Shown here: positions 26,347 through 33,766 of the stretch, piece after piece
Layout of the letters: the number at the start of each line of letters is the position of its first letter
How positions within the stretch are numbered: the stretch's first letter is position 1
Source: Candidatus Anaerotignum merdipullorum
GTDB taxonomy: Bacteria; Bacillota; Clostridia; Lachnospirales; Anaerotignaceae
Length of the DNA stretch: 64,000 nucleotides
NCBI GenBank assembly: GCA_019115165.1
Contig: DXEB01000035.1
Coordinates: 1-64,000, forward strand
Reading direction: 5' to 3'
Notes under the pieces: model-generated
The model's database searches: none
What the model was told of the DNA's origin: nothing
The model's input: only the letters and a program-made list of their open reading frames with translations
Translations under genes and position numbers: made by a program

Positions 26347-26617
26347 AATACATCTCTCCTTAAAATCAAAAAACAAAATTGACACAATAACTCTCAATTG
26401 TTTTTCTCATTTGTACGCACATAAGCCCCCCTTCATAGATTTTTATTTTGAACCACTATAATTTCTATTTTAGAAATATGGTGATTTTAACGGTTCAGTC
26501 AAAATAGGGAAATTGGAATCCTGAAATCATTTTTATCATTGTATCGATACATTTATCTGTAGAGAATTGAAATACGTACTCAGATATGATAAACTGTTGA
26601 TATTGCGAGGTGATTTC

Positions 26618-27337
26618 ATGGATTTTACTATGGATAGTATTTTGTTTTTATTCTTGTTTATTTTCCCAGGTGCGTTTTCAAAATTATTGAAAGAGAGATT
26701 TACTCCTAAAAAACAATATCGTATCAATGACCACAATGGTTGGGTTGAACTGTCCGAAATAGTTGTATTTAGCATGGTTGTATTATTCTCTGGATTGATC
26801 GCGAGATCATGTTTTTTTACACATAATTTGGATATGAACAGCTATTTTGAAAGTTTTACAAGTACCAAATTTTTCATTGCTTATATTGTTTTTGCTTTTC
26901 TCGCATCGATGATATATACATTTTTATTTCATTGCTTCAATAAAGCCGTAGTGCCGTTTATCATCAATCGGTACAATCAGTGGAAAGGAAGACCAATGGA
27001 AGGGTTGTACCAAACCATATGGGAGGAAATCTTTGAAACCGATCAATATTCCGCACAAAAAGGTGTGGTAGTATCCATAGAAAAAGATGGTCATATTCTT
27101 TCCAGAGGTTTTTTAGAAGCGTATCCGCCCCCACAATCACCCAGCAGTGAGATTCTGTTAAAATACTGCTGCGAAGTGGAAGCATATTTTGAGAATGATA
27201 AACACTTACCAGAAGAAAGTAAACTGTTTGGCAAGACCAACATGGAGTATTGCGATCTGCAAAATGGCTTCGTTATTAAATTTTACGATATGGCAAAGTA
27301 TCACGCTTATGTAGATAGCCTGCAAACTTCCGGTTGA
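26618..27337 (+). CDS. DUF6338 membrane protein
   Basis: A 239-residue protein with three N-terminal hydrophobic segments (about residues 7-25, 48-68 and 86-110) and a soluble C-terminal half with a WEEIFET-type domain. It matches DUF6338, a family of phage and genomic-island proteins without known function. ATG at 26618 follows GCGAGGTG. It runs opposite to the flanking lysogeny genes, so it is an independent cargo unit. A defence or exclusion role is possible only by analogy. Confidence 0.7.
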   Translation: MDFTMDSILFLFLFIFPGAFSKLLKERFTPKKQYRINDHNGWVELSEIVVFSMVVLFSGLIARSCFFTHNLDMNSYFESFTSTKFFIAYIVFAFLASMIYTFLFHCFNKAVVPFIINRYNQWKGRPMEGLYQTIWEEIFETDQYSAQKGVVVSIEKDGHILSRGFLEAYPPPQSPSSEILLKYCCEVEAYFENDKHLPEESKLFGKTNMEYCDLQNGFVIKFYDMAKYHAYVDSLQTSG

Positions 27338-27378
27338 TTAAGACTGCTGCGGTTTTGGTGGCGGGGGAGGTGGAGTAG

Positions 27379-27555
27379 TTGGCGCAAGACCAGTTCGCGT
27401 ACCTCGATACAGAAGAAACTACAATGGCAGAACTGGGGATGGATGCAGTTCAGACTGTGAAATATGTATATCGCGGTGCAGAAGCCGTAGAAGACGAAGC
27501 CACAAAACTGAATCTGGAGCAGGTAAACGAAAGTTTGACTGCATTATCCGAATGA
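27379..27555 (+). CDS. Small acidic protein or fragment, TTG start
   Basis: A 58-residue frame that begins at TTG after GGGGGAGGTGG and ends at a strong terminator. The peptide is acidic and helical (ETTMAELGMDAVQTVKYVYRGAE). It could be a real small protein or the C-terminal end of a deleted gene fused to the end of the DUF6338 unit. Confidence 0.4.
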   Translation: MAQDQFAYLDTEETTMAELGMDAVQTVKYVYRGAEAVEDEATKLNLEQVNESLTALSE

Positions 27556-27562
27556 TATTTTT

Positions 27563-27588
27563 ACCGTTCCGAAAGGAACGGTTTTTTT
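27563..27588 (+). terminator. Intrinsic terminator
   Basis: Perfect stem ACCGTTCC/GGAACGGT with tetraloop GAAA and seven T. It ends the DUF6338 unit facing the ImmA-like gene. Confidence 0.92.
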
Positions 27589-28057
27589 ATTTCATTCCGT
27601 TTTGGGATATAAAAAATCCATGATCTGTAAAGGTTAGGGTAAGAGCATCCCATTTGTACTGCATGCCGTATTTTTGCTTGAAAACGGAAATTGCATCATA
27701 AAGGAATATCTCTGTAACCCCCAAATATTCTGCCACATCATACAGTGTTTGACAGCCGTCCAAGACCGCATCAAAGAGGTCTTCGATTTTCAGCATGCGG
27801 TTTACAGCCCATTTGCGGGCAATTTTTTCTTGTTTCCGTTGACTGGCGTTTTCCTGATTTAGGATATTGCCAACAGTGGTATGGTAATGCCCAATTTCCT
27901 CAGCCAGAACGCAGGCTTTTTCAGTATTTGTCATATCTTTTTTGATACCGATTTTGGAACCTTTGCAAAGTCCTTTTGCATGGGATTTGAATTTTTTTTC
28001 GATGACCTGAAGACCTATCATATCTGCATCATTTAACAGTTGTTCATAATCACACAT
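27587..28057 (-). CDS. ImmA/IrrE-family metalloprotease (anti-repressor protease)
   Basis: A 156-residue protein with the ImmA/IrrE pattern: ACVLAEEIGHYHTTVG around residue 60. The zinc motif reads E-E-I-G-H rather than HExxH, a form also seen in phage members, with the second His and later residues kept. ImmA in ICEBs1 and phage phi105 cleaves the ImmR-type repressor after DNA damage. The gene follows the repressor by 20 nt on the same strand, the ImmR-ImmA order. ATG at 28057 follows GGAGGTG. Confidence 0.85.
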   Translation of the reverse strand: MCDYEQLLNDADMIGLQVIEKKFKSHAKGLCKGSKIGIKKDMTNTEKACVLAEEIGHYHTTVGNILNQENASQRKQEKIARKWAVNRMLKIEDLFDAVLDGCQTLYDVAEYLGVTEIFLYDAISVFKQKYGMQYKWDALTLTFTDHGFFISQNGMK

Positions 28058-28077
28058 ATCATAGATCACCTCCACTA

Positions 28078-28521
28078 TTAAAGTTCGTCCAAATCTTCCT
28101 GCATCAACGCCTGTTCTTCTTTGCTTTGAGGTGTATTGTTATGGGCAGCAATAGGCATCAAGTGATCGGGTTGAGAAGTAACACCGAGAAGACGGTCAAC
28201 AAAAGGTTGAGTCTCTGGTTTATTACGATAAGCAGTTAAAACATCATTTTCATGTTTTGTTAAAGATGTTGAAAGTAATGTATGAGGCATTGTCCTATCT
28301 ACATCGTAACCCATAAGCCATACAGGGTTGACATTAAAATATTTTGCCATAAGTTCGATAGTAGTAATTTTTGCAGCCATTTGTCCGGTCATATATCGAG
28401 ATATTGTTGGGGAGGATAATGAAAACCTATCTGCCATTGAATAAGTTGTTTCATTATGCTCCTCCATTAATAAAGATAGACGCTTTGAGAACACATCTTT
28501 ATTTACTGTTTTCTTTTTCAT
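28078..28521 (-). CDS. ImmR/CI-type prophage repressor
   Basis: A 147-residue Xre-family protein. The helix-turn-helix lies at residues 10-65 (FSKRLSLLMEEHNETTYSMADRFSLSSPTISRYMTGQ), and the C-terminal tail lacks the LexA-like peptidase domain of lambda CI. This fits repressors inactivated by a separate ImmA protease, which is encoded next. ATG at 28521 follows AAAAGAGGTG. Its promoter at 28544-28572 is overlapped by a predicted operator, so it is probably self-regulated. Confidence 0.88.
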   Translation of the reverse strand: MKKKTVNKDVFSKRLSLLMEEHNETTYSMADRFSLSSPTISRYMTGQMAAKITTIELMAKYFNVNPVWLMGYDVDRTMPHTLLSTSLTKHENDVLTAYRNKPETQPFVDRLLGVTSQPDHLMPIAAHNNTPQSKEEQALMQEDLDEL

Positions 28522-28543
28522 GCAATTCACCTCTTTTGACGAA

Positions 28544-28572
28544 AGTATACCACAGGGCGTTACGAAAAGCAA
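28544..28572 (-). promoter_or_regulatory. Repressor promoter (leftward)
   Basis: On the minus strand TTGCTT and TATACT are separated by 17 bp. The -35 box is inside the predicted operator copy at 28560-28572. Confidence 0.7.
28560..28572. promoter_or_regulatory. Prophage operator O1
   Basis: TTACG-AAA-AGCAA, a copy of the dyad TTGCG-AAA-CGCAA, covering the -35 of the repressor promoter. Confidence 0.6.
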
Positions 28573-28601
28573 TAATAAAAGTACAAAAAAGTGGGAAAAT
28601 A

Positions 28602-28614
28602 TTGCGAAACGTAT
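28602..28614. promoter_or_regulatory. Prophage operator O2
   Basis: TTGCG-AAA-CGTAT, next to and touching the rightward -35 box. Confidence 0.65.
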
Positions 28615-28642
28615 TGACAATATAATTATATGGTGTTATATT
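28614..28642 (+). promoter_or_regulatory. Rightward early promoter (PR-like)
   Basis: Consensus TTGACA and TATATT separated by 17 bp, flanked by operators O2 and O3. It drives the Cro-like gene and the early region. Confidence 0.88.
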
Positions 28643-28649
28643 GTGGTTA

Positions 28650-28662
28650 CTACGAAACGCAA
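28650..28662. promoter_or_regulatory. Prophage operator O3
   Basis: CTACG-AAA-CGCAA, placed at the expected transcription start of the rightward promoter. Confidence 0.65.
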
Positions 28663-28684
28663 CACACGATATGGAGGTGATGAA

Positions 28685-28930
28685 ATGAGAAAAGTCAAAA
28701 AATATGAAGAGCTTTCGGAATTGAAAGGAAGGATGCGAAAAGAAGGATATAGTTACAGAAAACTTAGCGAAGAGACAGGTATTAGTGTAAATGCAATAAA
28801 TAATAAGTTGAATGGATATTCTGCTATGGACACAGATGATGTGGAACTTATTACAAAAACATTGGGTATTTTACCAGAAGAAATTATGTTATATTTTTTT
28901 CCTCAAATGTTGCGAAACGCATCAAAGTAA
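28685..28930 (+). CDS. Cro-like DNA-binding protein
   Basis: An 81-residue protein with a single helix-turn-helix (YSYRKLSEETGISVNAINNKLNG) like DUF739/Cro-type phage regulators, divergent from the repressor. ATG follows GGAGGTG. It is the first gene read from the rightward promoter and probably competes for the same operators; another operator copy lies within its own 3' end at 28910-28922. Confidence 0.82.
   Translation: MRKVKKYEELSELKGRMRKEGYSYRKLSEETGISVNAINNKLNGYSAMDTDDVELITKTLGILPEEIMLYFFPQMLRNASK
28910..28922. promoter_or_regulatory. Prophage operator O4 inside the Cro-like gene
   Basis: TTGCG-AAA-CGCAT, the best match to the dyad, about 250 bp downstream of O3. It could allow looping or roadblock control. 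Confidence 0.55.
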
Positions 28931-29015
28931 AGGGGAATATGTAATAGAAAAAGAGTTATAGAGAATTTATAAAGGAGAATGAGATCATCATGTTACGCGA
29001 AAAGGAGGGGCGGGA

Positions 29016-29207
29016 ATGAAGTCTTGGGTAATAGTGCTTTTAGTGATAGCAAATGTAATTGGGTGGATTGGCTGCTTGAAATACTATGTTGGAACAGTCG
29101 CAATATTACGTTATATCCAAATAAAAAACTACACGCTTCCATCACAACAAGAGATAAAAGAGTGTAGTAAACATGCTATTGAACGGATTTTTAAAATCAA
29201 CCAGTAA
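29016..29207 (+). CDS. Small single-span membrane protein
   Basis: A 63-residue protein with one N-terminal hydrophobic segment (WVIVLLVIANVIGWIG) and a basic helical tail. ATG follows AAGGAGGGG. It lies early in the phage, just after the Cro-like gene, and overlaps the end of the convergent DUF2513 gene by 11 nt. Function unknown. Confidence 0.6.
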   Translation: MKSWVIVLLVIANVIGWIGCLKYYVGTVAILRYIQIKNYTLPSQQEIKECSKHAIERIFKINQ

Positions 29208-29628
29208 TTTGTGTTTTTATCAAATTTGAAATAACATCTGATGCAATAGAAGTAAAGGAAGAAAGAGAAGTACTGCCAATATTGCCAGCAATTTTTTTAA
29301 TAGTTTTCCAATTTTGATGTTCTCTAATATCACAGAGAAAATTATGACCAGATATAGTCAAATCTTGGATGATAATAGAGTTCGCATCGGATGCTTGAAG
29401 CGGAATGATTAAATCTGCTCTGATGCAATAGTTGACATGATAAATAAGAGTATCGTTATCGTACTTTTCAAGAAGGTCTTGCTGGTAGTCGGGTAAACTT
29501 TCCTCAATACCTAAAAATTCAGCAATTTCAGAAGAATTTGAATCAACAAAGCGACAAGATTTTCGTAAGCCAGTATGCTCTTCAACACATAGCAAAATAT
29601 CTCGAACACAGTCCATATTTAATCTCAT
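29197..29628 (-). CDS. DUF2513 protein, copy 1
   Basis: A 143-residue DUF2513 protein: the family start NMDCVRDILLCVEEH, a central YHVNYCIRADLI strand region and ISGHNFLCDIR before a helical C-terminus with TIKKIAGNIGSTSL. DUF2513 is common in phages and islands and resembles a winged-helix fold; the function is unknown. It is oriented against the early genes, like the second copy at 31293. Both have the same 30-bp sequence upstream. Confidence 0.8.
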   Translation of the reverse strand: MRLNMDCVRDILLCVEEHTGLRKSCRFVDSNSSEIAEFLGIEESLPDYQQDLLEKYDNDTLIYHVNYCIRADLIIPLQASDANSIIIQDLTISGHNFLCDIREHQNWKTIKKIAGNIGSTSLSSFTSIASDVISNLIKTQITG

Positions 29629-29655
29629 GGAATCACTCTTTTCTTATAATACTTA

Positions 29656-29685
29656 GCTGCTGCAACAGCCTGTCCTTTCAGGATA
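29656..29685. repeat. Conserved DUF2513 upstream sequence, copy A
   Basis: A 30-bp sequence matching 28 of 30 bases with 31723-31752. It holds two small dyads, CCTG-N6-CAGG and GCTG-N6-CAGC on the minus strand, 28 bp before the DUF2513 start. Confidence 0.7.
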
Positions 29686-29715
29686 GGAGAAGAAAGAGGA
29701 AAAGTCAAGGGGAGA

Positions 29716-30441
29716 ATGGGCAGAGATTTGCATGAGCTTTTGGAGGTTAACAGCAATTATACGACATGGTTCAAACGTATGTGTGATTATGGATTCACAG
29801 AAAATATTGACTATGCAACTTGCTTTCCAAATTTGGAAAGCGAAAACCAACATGGTGGTCAGAATAAGATTGATCACCAGCTGACTATTGACATGGCGAA
29901 AGAAATCTGTATGCTCCAACGCACAGAAAAAGGAAAACAAGCCAGACAATATTTTATTCAGTTGGAAAAGGACTGGAATAGTCCAGAAAAAGTTATGGCA
30001 AGAGCATTGCAGATTGCCCGTAAAGAATTAGATAGTCTTCGCTTGATCAATCGGGTTCAGCAACAGCAGATTGCAGAGTTGAGTCCAAAGGCGACATATT
30101 ATGATTTAGTACTGCAGTGTCCTGATTTGATTTCTGTAACGGAAATTGCGAAAGATTATGGTAAGAGTGCAAAGTGGTTAAACAAGATTTTAGATGAAAA
30201 CAAGGTTCAATTTAAGCAAGGTGGCGTTTGGTTTCTGTATCAGAAATACGCTGAAAAAGGATACACGAGCACAAAGAAAGAACCTTTCATCGATAAAAAA
30301 GGTATCCAGCACACCAAACCCCATACATATTGGACCCAAAAGGGCAGACTGTTTCTCTATGAATTTCTAAAAGGATTTGGGTATCTCCCCATTGTGGAAC
30401 AGCAGGAGGAAGAAGATGAACTTGAAAAGGACGCAGGCTAA
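29716..30441 (+). CDS. Phage antirepressor (AntA-like N-terminus, KilA-C-type C-terminus)
   Basis: A 241-residue protein. The N-terminal AntA/AntB domain begins at once (GRDLHELLEVNSNYTTWF, DIDYATCF-like, LTIDMAKEICMLQRTEKGKQARQYFI). After a linker, the C-terminal domain has SVTEIAKDYGKSAKWLNKIL and a YTSTKKEPF wing as in KilAC. Antirepressors bind and inactivate the prophage repressor. Homologues usually carry 10-20 more residues at the start, so the N-terminus may be shortened here. ATG follows AAGGGGAGA. Confidence 0.85.
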   Translation: MGRDLHELLEVNSNYTTWFKRMCDYGFTENIDYATCFPNLESENQHGGQNKIDHQLTIDMAKEICMLQRTEKGKQARQYFIQLEKDWNSPEKVMARALQIARKELDSLRLINRVQQQQIAELSPKATYYDLVLQCPDLISVTEIAKDYGKSAKWLNKILDENKVQFKQGGVWFLYQKYAEKGYTSTKKEPFIDKKGIQHTKPHTYWTQKGRLFLYEFLKGFGYLPIVEQQEEEDELEKDAG

Positions 30442-30454
30442 GGGAGGTGAAATC

Positions 30455-30577
30455 ATGAAAAATCGTAAAAAAATGAGTGCAATCGAAAAAACAAAAGCAC
30501 TCATTAGCAGAAATTTATCAGGGGAAAAAGAAATTGTTATTCATTATCAAAAAGTTCATCACCCAACTCAAAAATAG
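30455..30577 (+). CDS. 40-residue basic protein
   Basis: A short Lys-rich frame with a strong GGGAGGTG site, 13 nt after the antirepressor. Its 3' end overlaps the convergent gene at 30537. No family recognised; probably translated given the ribosome site. Confidence 0.45.
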   Translation: MKNRKKMSAIEKTKALISRNLSGEKEIVIHYQKVHHPTQK

Positions 30578-30875
30578 GAACAAGTCTATTTATATCGAAA
30601 AGATAGCGAGCACAATCGGATTTTAATTCACTGTCAGCATCAAGTTCGCCGTTGTTGATCAACTGAACGATTTGAAGGCTGGCGGATATTACTCTGATCT
30701 CGTTAAGAGTGAACTTATTTTTCCCGGTTGTAAGCTTATGTGCAGCTCCTATACAGCATATCTGGTTAAGATTGGCTTGTTCTTCTGTATCTTCTAATTC
30801 CATTGTAGGAAGAACACCGAGGGCAAACAGGATAACTTTGATGTCGGTTGCAGTAAGTTTGTAATTGGGGTTCAT
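30537..30875 (-). CDS. Phage hypothetical protein
   Basis: A 112-residue, mostly helical, acidic protein without a domain I recognise. ATG at 30875 has the better spacing to AAGGAG. It lies on the minus strand within the early region, as do the two DUF2513 genes, so it may belong to the lysogen-expressed set. Confidence 0.55.
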   Translation of the reverse strand: MNPNYKLTATDIKVILFALGVLPTMELEDTEEQANLNQICCIGAAHKLTTGKNKFTLNEIRVISASLQIVQLINNGELDADSELKSDCARYLFDINRLVPIFELGDELFDNE

Positions 30876-31050
30876 ATGCATTTCTCCTTAAAAATATAGA
30901 TGTGAGTAATCTAAGCATAGAAGTTAGGAAGTAATTTGTCAAGAAAAAGGAGATAGCACGTGAAAAGTTTCGAATTATTGAAGTTGAAAAGAGCGTGGGC
31001 TGAGGGAGGAGAGACCGAGAGTTACAGAAAGGAGTAAAGAAGGTGAAATT

Positions 31051-31296
31051 ATGAAGACTGTTACGGTTAAAGAAATGATGACTATGCCAAAAGAAACAAT
31101 AGTTTCTATTTACAAGGATCTTAATCAGTGGAAATGGTCAGATTTATTGGGCGATGCACCCGAAGGGTGGGATGAAATGCCAAAGTATAAGAAGCCGCAT
31201 ATGAGCGAAGATGTTATAACGAAAGCGGATATCATTCGCCCATATGCATCAGCTATTAAGCAGAAATACCAAGAGATAAGATTTCTGATTGATTAA
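31051..31296 (+). CDS. Phage hypothetical protein
   Basis: An 81-residue protein with a central LNQWKWSDLLGDAPEGWDEMP segment. The start follows AAGAAGGTG. It ends 4 nt inside the convergent DUF2513 gene. I recognise no function. Confidence 0.6.
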   Translation: MKTVTVKEMMTMPKETIVSIYKDLNQWKWSDLLGDAPEGWDEMPKYKKPHMSEDVITKADIIRPYASAIKQKYQEIRFLID

Positions 31297-31694
31297 GGTC
31301 TGAGATTTATTTTTGTTTTTAGAACTTCAAGGGCGAGAGAGGATGCCAATTCGGCAACAACTTTAAGAGAAGCAAAACAACCCTTGCCAAAAAGAGTTGA
31401 AATCCGTTTCCAAACATCAGGCTCTTGTATAGAAGCGAGGAATTCGTGACCTTGGAATGTCAAATCTCCGATATAGTTAATTCGAGGCACTTCGTAAGGG
31501 AAAAAATCGGGAAGATCAACGAAATAGACATTCAAAAAATCTCCTTCGTGCAGCCTGCGACAACAATACAAAATTTCTGTGCGATTGTACCCAGGAAGCA
31601 GCTTGCAAAATTCATCAGGGGGAAGATACATAGGCTCAGCATAATCGTTGATCGTAGAGAGTATATCCCTCACACAATTTAGGTCAAGTTTCAA
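31293..31694 (-). CDS. DUF2513 protein, copy 2
   Basis: A 133-residue DUF2513 protein (KLDLNCVRDILSTIND start, DLTFQGHEFLASI centre, ALEVLKTKI end). It is about the same length as copy 1 but clearly diverged. TTG at 31694 is chosen because it follows AAGGTGGG by seven bases and gives the usual family start; a GTG four codons upstream is possible. Confidence 0.78.
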   Translation of the reverse strand: MKLDLNCVRDILSTINDYAEPMYLPPDEFCKLLPGYNRTEILYCCRRLHEGDFLNVYFVDLPDFFPYEVPRINYIGDLTFQGHEFLASIQEPDVWKRISTLFGKGCFASLKVVAELASSLALEVLKTKINLRP

Positions 31695-31722
31695 ATAATA
31701 GCCCACCTTTCTGAAATAATCG

Positions 31723-31752
31723 GCTGCGGCAACAGCCTGTCATTTCAGGATA
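31723..31752. repeat. Conserved DUF2513 upstream sequence, copy B
   Basis: Second copy of the 30-bp element at 29656-29685, 28 bp before this DUF2513 start; the two mismatches leave both small dyads intact. Confidence 0.7.
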
Positions 31753-31853
31753 AGGGAGGAAAAACAAATTGTCAATGTGTTCAGATCGGCTGAATGCTCC
31801 CAAATCATAGGACAAACCGTCAACCACATACACTGCAACAGGAGGTGTTACAT

Positions 31854-32021
31854 ATGTCGAAACCAAAAAAGGAATACCGTGTGACCGTATCTTATTGTGA
31901 GAAAACCCCAGAGGAAGCAGAACGCCTCCGGCGGCAGATCACCAATGTACTGTATGACAAAAAAATGCTGAGTCTCCAGCGACAGAAAGAAAAAGAAGCC
32001 ATGGCGGCACAGAAGGCATGA
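31854..32021 (+). CDS. Small phage protein
   Basis: A 55-residue, highly charged helical protein (TPEEAERLRRQITNVLYD) with a strong CAGGAGGTG site. Similar tiny proteins open early operons in Clostridia prophages. Function unknown. Confidence 0.6.
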   Translation: MSKPKKEYRVTVSYCEKTPEEAERLRRQITNVLYDKKMLSLQRQKEKEAMAAQKA

Positions 32022-32067
32022 CAGGACTTCGGTCCTGCCAGTGGACAAGCGTAGAAAGGAACCAAAC

Positions 32068-32445
32068 ATGTTCAAACCGGGATATCGGTATGTAGTTTGC
32101 GGCAAATGCGGCAGGATCTGGAACATTGCCAAAAAGAAGGACACCAGATACGGCTATCTTTGCCCCAGGTGCAGCAAAAGAAAGGAGGAACCCCATGGAC
32201 AAGCTGTTTGTGATTTATCTGGTGGTGTTGTTTTTTCTGGTGGTGATCATCGGGCTGATGCGGGAAGAAATCAAGCAACTTCAGCAGGACAAGCGGGACT
32301 GGAAGGCGCGGTATTGGGCGCTGGCGGAAGTGTTTTCGAGGAAGACAGAAAGGAAATAGGGAACGAGGGAAACAGACATGCGATTTACAGATATTGCCAG
32401 AGTAGCAAAACAAGACAAGACAGCAGTGATTGTAACGGACTATAA
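32068..32445 (+). CDS. Zinc-ribbon protein; frame stays open through the next gene
   Basis: The first 43 residues form a zinc ribbon (CGKCGRIW, later CPRCSKRK). After that the frame runs on for about 80 Gly/Asp-rich residues that overlap the membrane-protein gene at 32195 and the start of the gene at 32378. The later part looks like a shadow of those genes. Either a true overlapping extension exists, or the original stop was lost. Confidence 0.5.
   Translation: MFKPGYRYVVCGKCGRIWNIAKKKDTRYGYLCPRCSKRKEEPHGQAVCDLSGGVVFSGGDHRADAGRNQATSAGQAGLEGAVLGAGGSVFEEDRKEIGNEGNRHAIYRYCQSSKTRQDSSDCNGL
32195..32359 (+). CDS. Small membrane protein with coiled-coil tail
   Basis: A 54-residue protein: one membrane segment (LFVIYLVVLFFLVVIIGL) followed by a charged helix (MREEIKQLQQDKRDW). 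ATG follows AAAGGAGG. It lies wholly inside the extended zinc-ribbon frame. Function unknown. Confidence 0.6.
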   Translation: MDKLFVIYLVVLFFLVVIIGLMREEIKQLQQDKRDWKARYWALAEVFSRKTERK

Positions 32446-32995
32446 CCGGCAGCAGTGGTGTCAGACCAAACATGCGATTTACCGGCTGGAAGGATTGCCG
32501 GAGATGACCAGCGACGATTTTCTAAACCTGATTGGCGTGCTGGAAGACAAGAAAGAAGATTGGGAGAGAGGAGAACTTTTGGATGATGCCGGATGGACCA
32601 AACAGGACAGACCGGGAGAAATGGAACTGACGGCAGACCCGGCAGGGCTTTCTGTCTGTTACAACGGAAAGTGCCTGACGCCGTTTTATGTGCCAGGTGG
32701 CGTCGTATGGATGGATGAGGAACTATTGGCGCCCATTCGCAGGCAGAAAGCGGATTACATCCGGTTTTTCCTGCGGAACGAAAGAAACGGACGATGTATT
32801 GCGGTGAAAGACGGGTTGATTTTGATTGCGGTCATTGCCGCATACAGGATGGAAGACGTCTTTTTCGGAAAAATCAATACATTATGGCAGCAGTGCAGTA
32901 TGCAAAGAATGCAGGGAGAGGTGCGTATCGATGAAAGCGGTGACGATGATATTTGTAACAGAGAAGGGACAGAAAGTAGTGAAACAATGCCCTAA
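32378..32995 (+). CDS. Phage hypothetical protein
   Basis: A 205-residue protein with no recognised domain. It has an N-terminal region with AIYRLEGLPEM and a hydrophobic patch LILIAVIAAYRM near residue 148. Its C-terminal 22 codons overlap the next gene out of frame. Typical early-region hypothetical. Confidence 0.65.
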   Translation: MRFTDIARVAKQDKTAVIVTDYNRQQWCQTKHAIYRLEGLPEMTSDDFLNLIGVLEDKKEDWERGELLDDAGWTKQDRPGEMELTADPAGLSVCYNGKCLTPFYVPGGVVWMDEELLAPIRRQKADYIRFFLRNERNGRCIAVKDGLILIAVIAAYRMEDVFFGKINTLWQQCSMQRMQGEVRIDESGDDDICNREGTESSETMP

Positions 32996-33275
32996 GATGC
33001 TGGACATGGCAGCGAAGATGGAAGCCGTGGGCGGGGTTGACATCGTATCTATGCATCCAATTAGCGATAGAGTATATCTGGCGTATGATGCGCAGAAGAA
33101 TCCGGACGGACCGATGCATGACGGTTGGGAAGGAGAGAGAAAACGGATATTTGGGAAAGGACTATTGTTCCGGATGGTGGGGATGATGATCAAGGACCTG
33201 ACCCAGGAAGACATTGCGCAGATGAATGGAAAAGTGGAAATCATTGGAACACAAATGGAGCTGGAGGGATGCTAG
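32931..33275 (+). CDS. Phage hypothetical protein
   Basis: A 114-residue protein with no recognised domain, basic in the middle (WEGERKRIFGKG). ATG follows GGAGAGGTG. It overlaps the preceding gene by 65 nt and abuts the DUF3846 gene. Confidence 0.55.
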   Translation: MKAVTMIFVTEKGQKVVKQCPKMLDMAAKMEAVGGVDIVSMHPISDRVYLAYDAQKNPDGPMHDGWEGERKRIFGKGLLFRMVGMMIKDLTQEDIAQMNGKVEIIGTQMELEGC

Positions 33276-33566
33276 ATGGAACAGATACAAGGGCTGTTAT
33301 GCCCCAGATGCGGGAAAATGCAGCGGGTCAGTATTCCAAACCGCCTGGAAGCGTTCCAGGAGATGGTGGGCGGACGCATAGAAACCGTGACGATTGCAGA
33401 GAGCCTGGTACTGGTCTGCAACGAGGAGGGGCTGCTGCTGGGGATGGAACCCAATATACATATCCAGTCTGTTTGCGGCGACCTTCTGATTGTGGGCGCG
33501 GACGGAGACGAATTTGTGGATTTAACAGAGGAACAAATGAATGCACTGGAAAGGTTATTTGGATAA
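33276..33566 (+). CDS. DUF3846-like protein
   Basis: A 96-residue protein with an N-terminal CPRC half zinc motif and a DUF3846-like core (LVLVCNEEGLLLGMEPN and ICGDLLIVG-like). The family occurs in phages and plasmids and has no known role. It begins directly at the stop of the previous gene and is followed by a terminator. Confidence 0.7.
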   Translation: MEQIQGLLCPRCGKMQRVSIPNRLEAFQEMVGGRIETVTIAESLVLVCNEEGLLLGMEPNIHIQSVCGDLLIVGADGDEFVDLTEEQMNALERLFG

Positions 33567-33570
33567 AAAA

Positions 33571-33603
33571 GAAAGGCGTTCTCAAGAGTCGAGAACGCCT
33601 TTC
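33571..33603. terminator. Terminator ending the first early operon
   Basis: Perfect 13-bp stem GAAAGGCGTTCTC/GAGAACGCCTTTC with a 7-nt loop. The stronger T tract is on the minus strand, so it is probably bidirectional. Confidence 0.75.
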
Positions 33604-33662
33604 TAACAGATGAAAAAAATTCGAGATACAATCTTATGATACCAAAAAAAGGTTGATTTTGC

Positions 33663-33722
33663 AAGGGACGGGGGTCCCTTTTACCCCTTGATAATATGAT
33701 TAACATTAGGGGCATACCCCTA
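33663..33722. other. Paired stem-loops upstream of the HUH gene: candidate replication origin
   Basis: AAGGGAC-GGGG-GTCCCTT (33663-33680) and TAGGGG-CATA-CCCCTA (33707-33722) lie in the 162-bp spacer before the HUH replication gene, with an AT-rich stretch between them. Rolling-circle origins often place the nick site in or beside such a hairpin near rep. No nick sequence is proven. Confidence 0.4.
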
Positions 33723-33766
33723 TAAACAGATAGGAATAGAGAGATACATAAATACGAGGTGAAAGG

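Noticed and set aside
28559..28923. Four similar 13-bp sites considered as phage attachment or CRISPR repeats
   Set aside because: Their placement on promoters around a repressor fits operators better.
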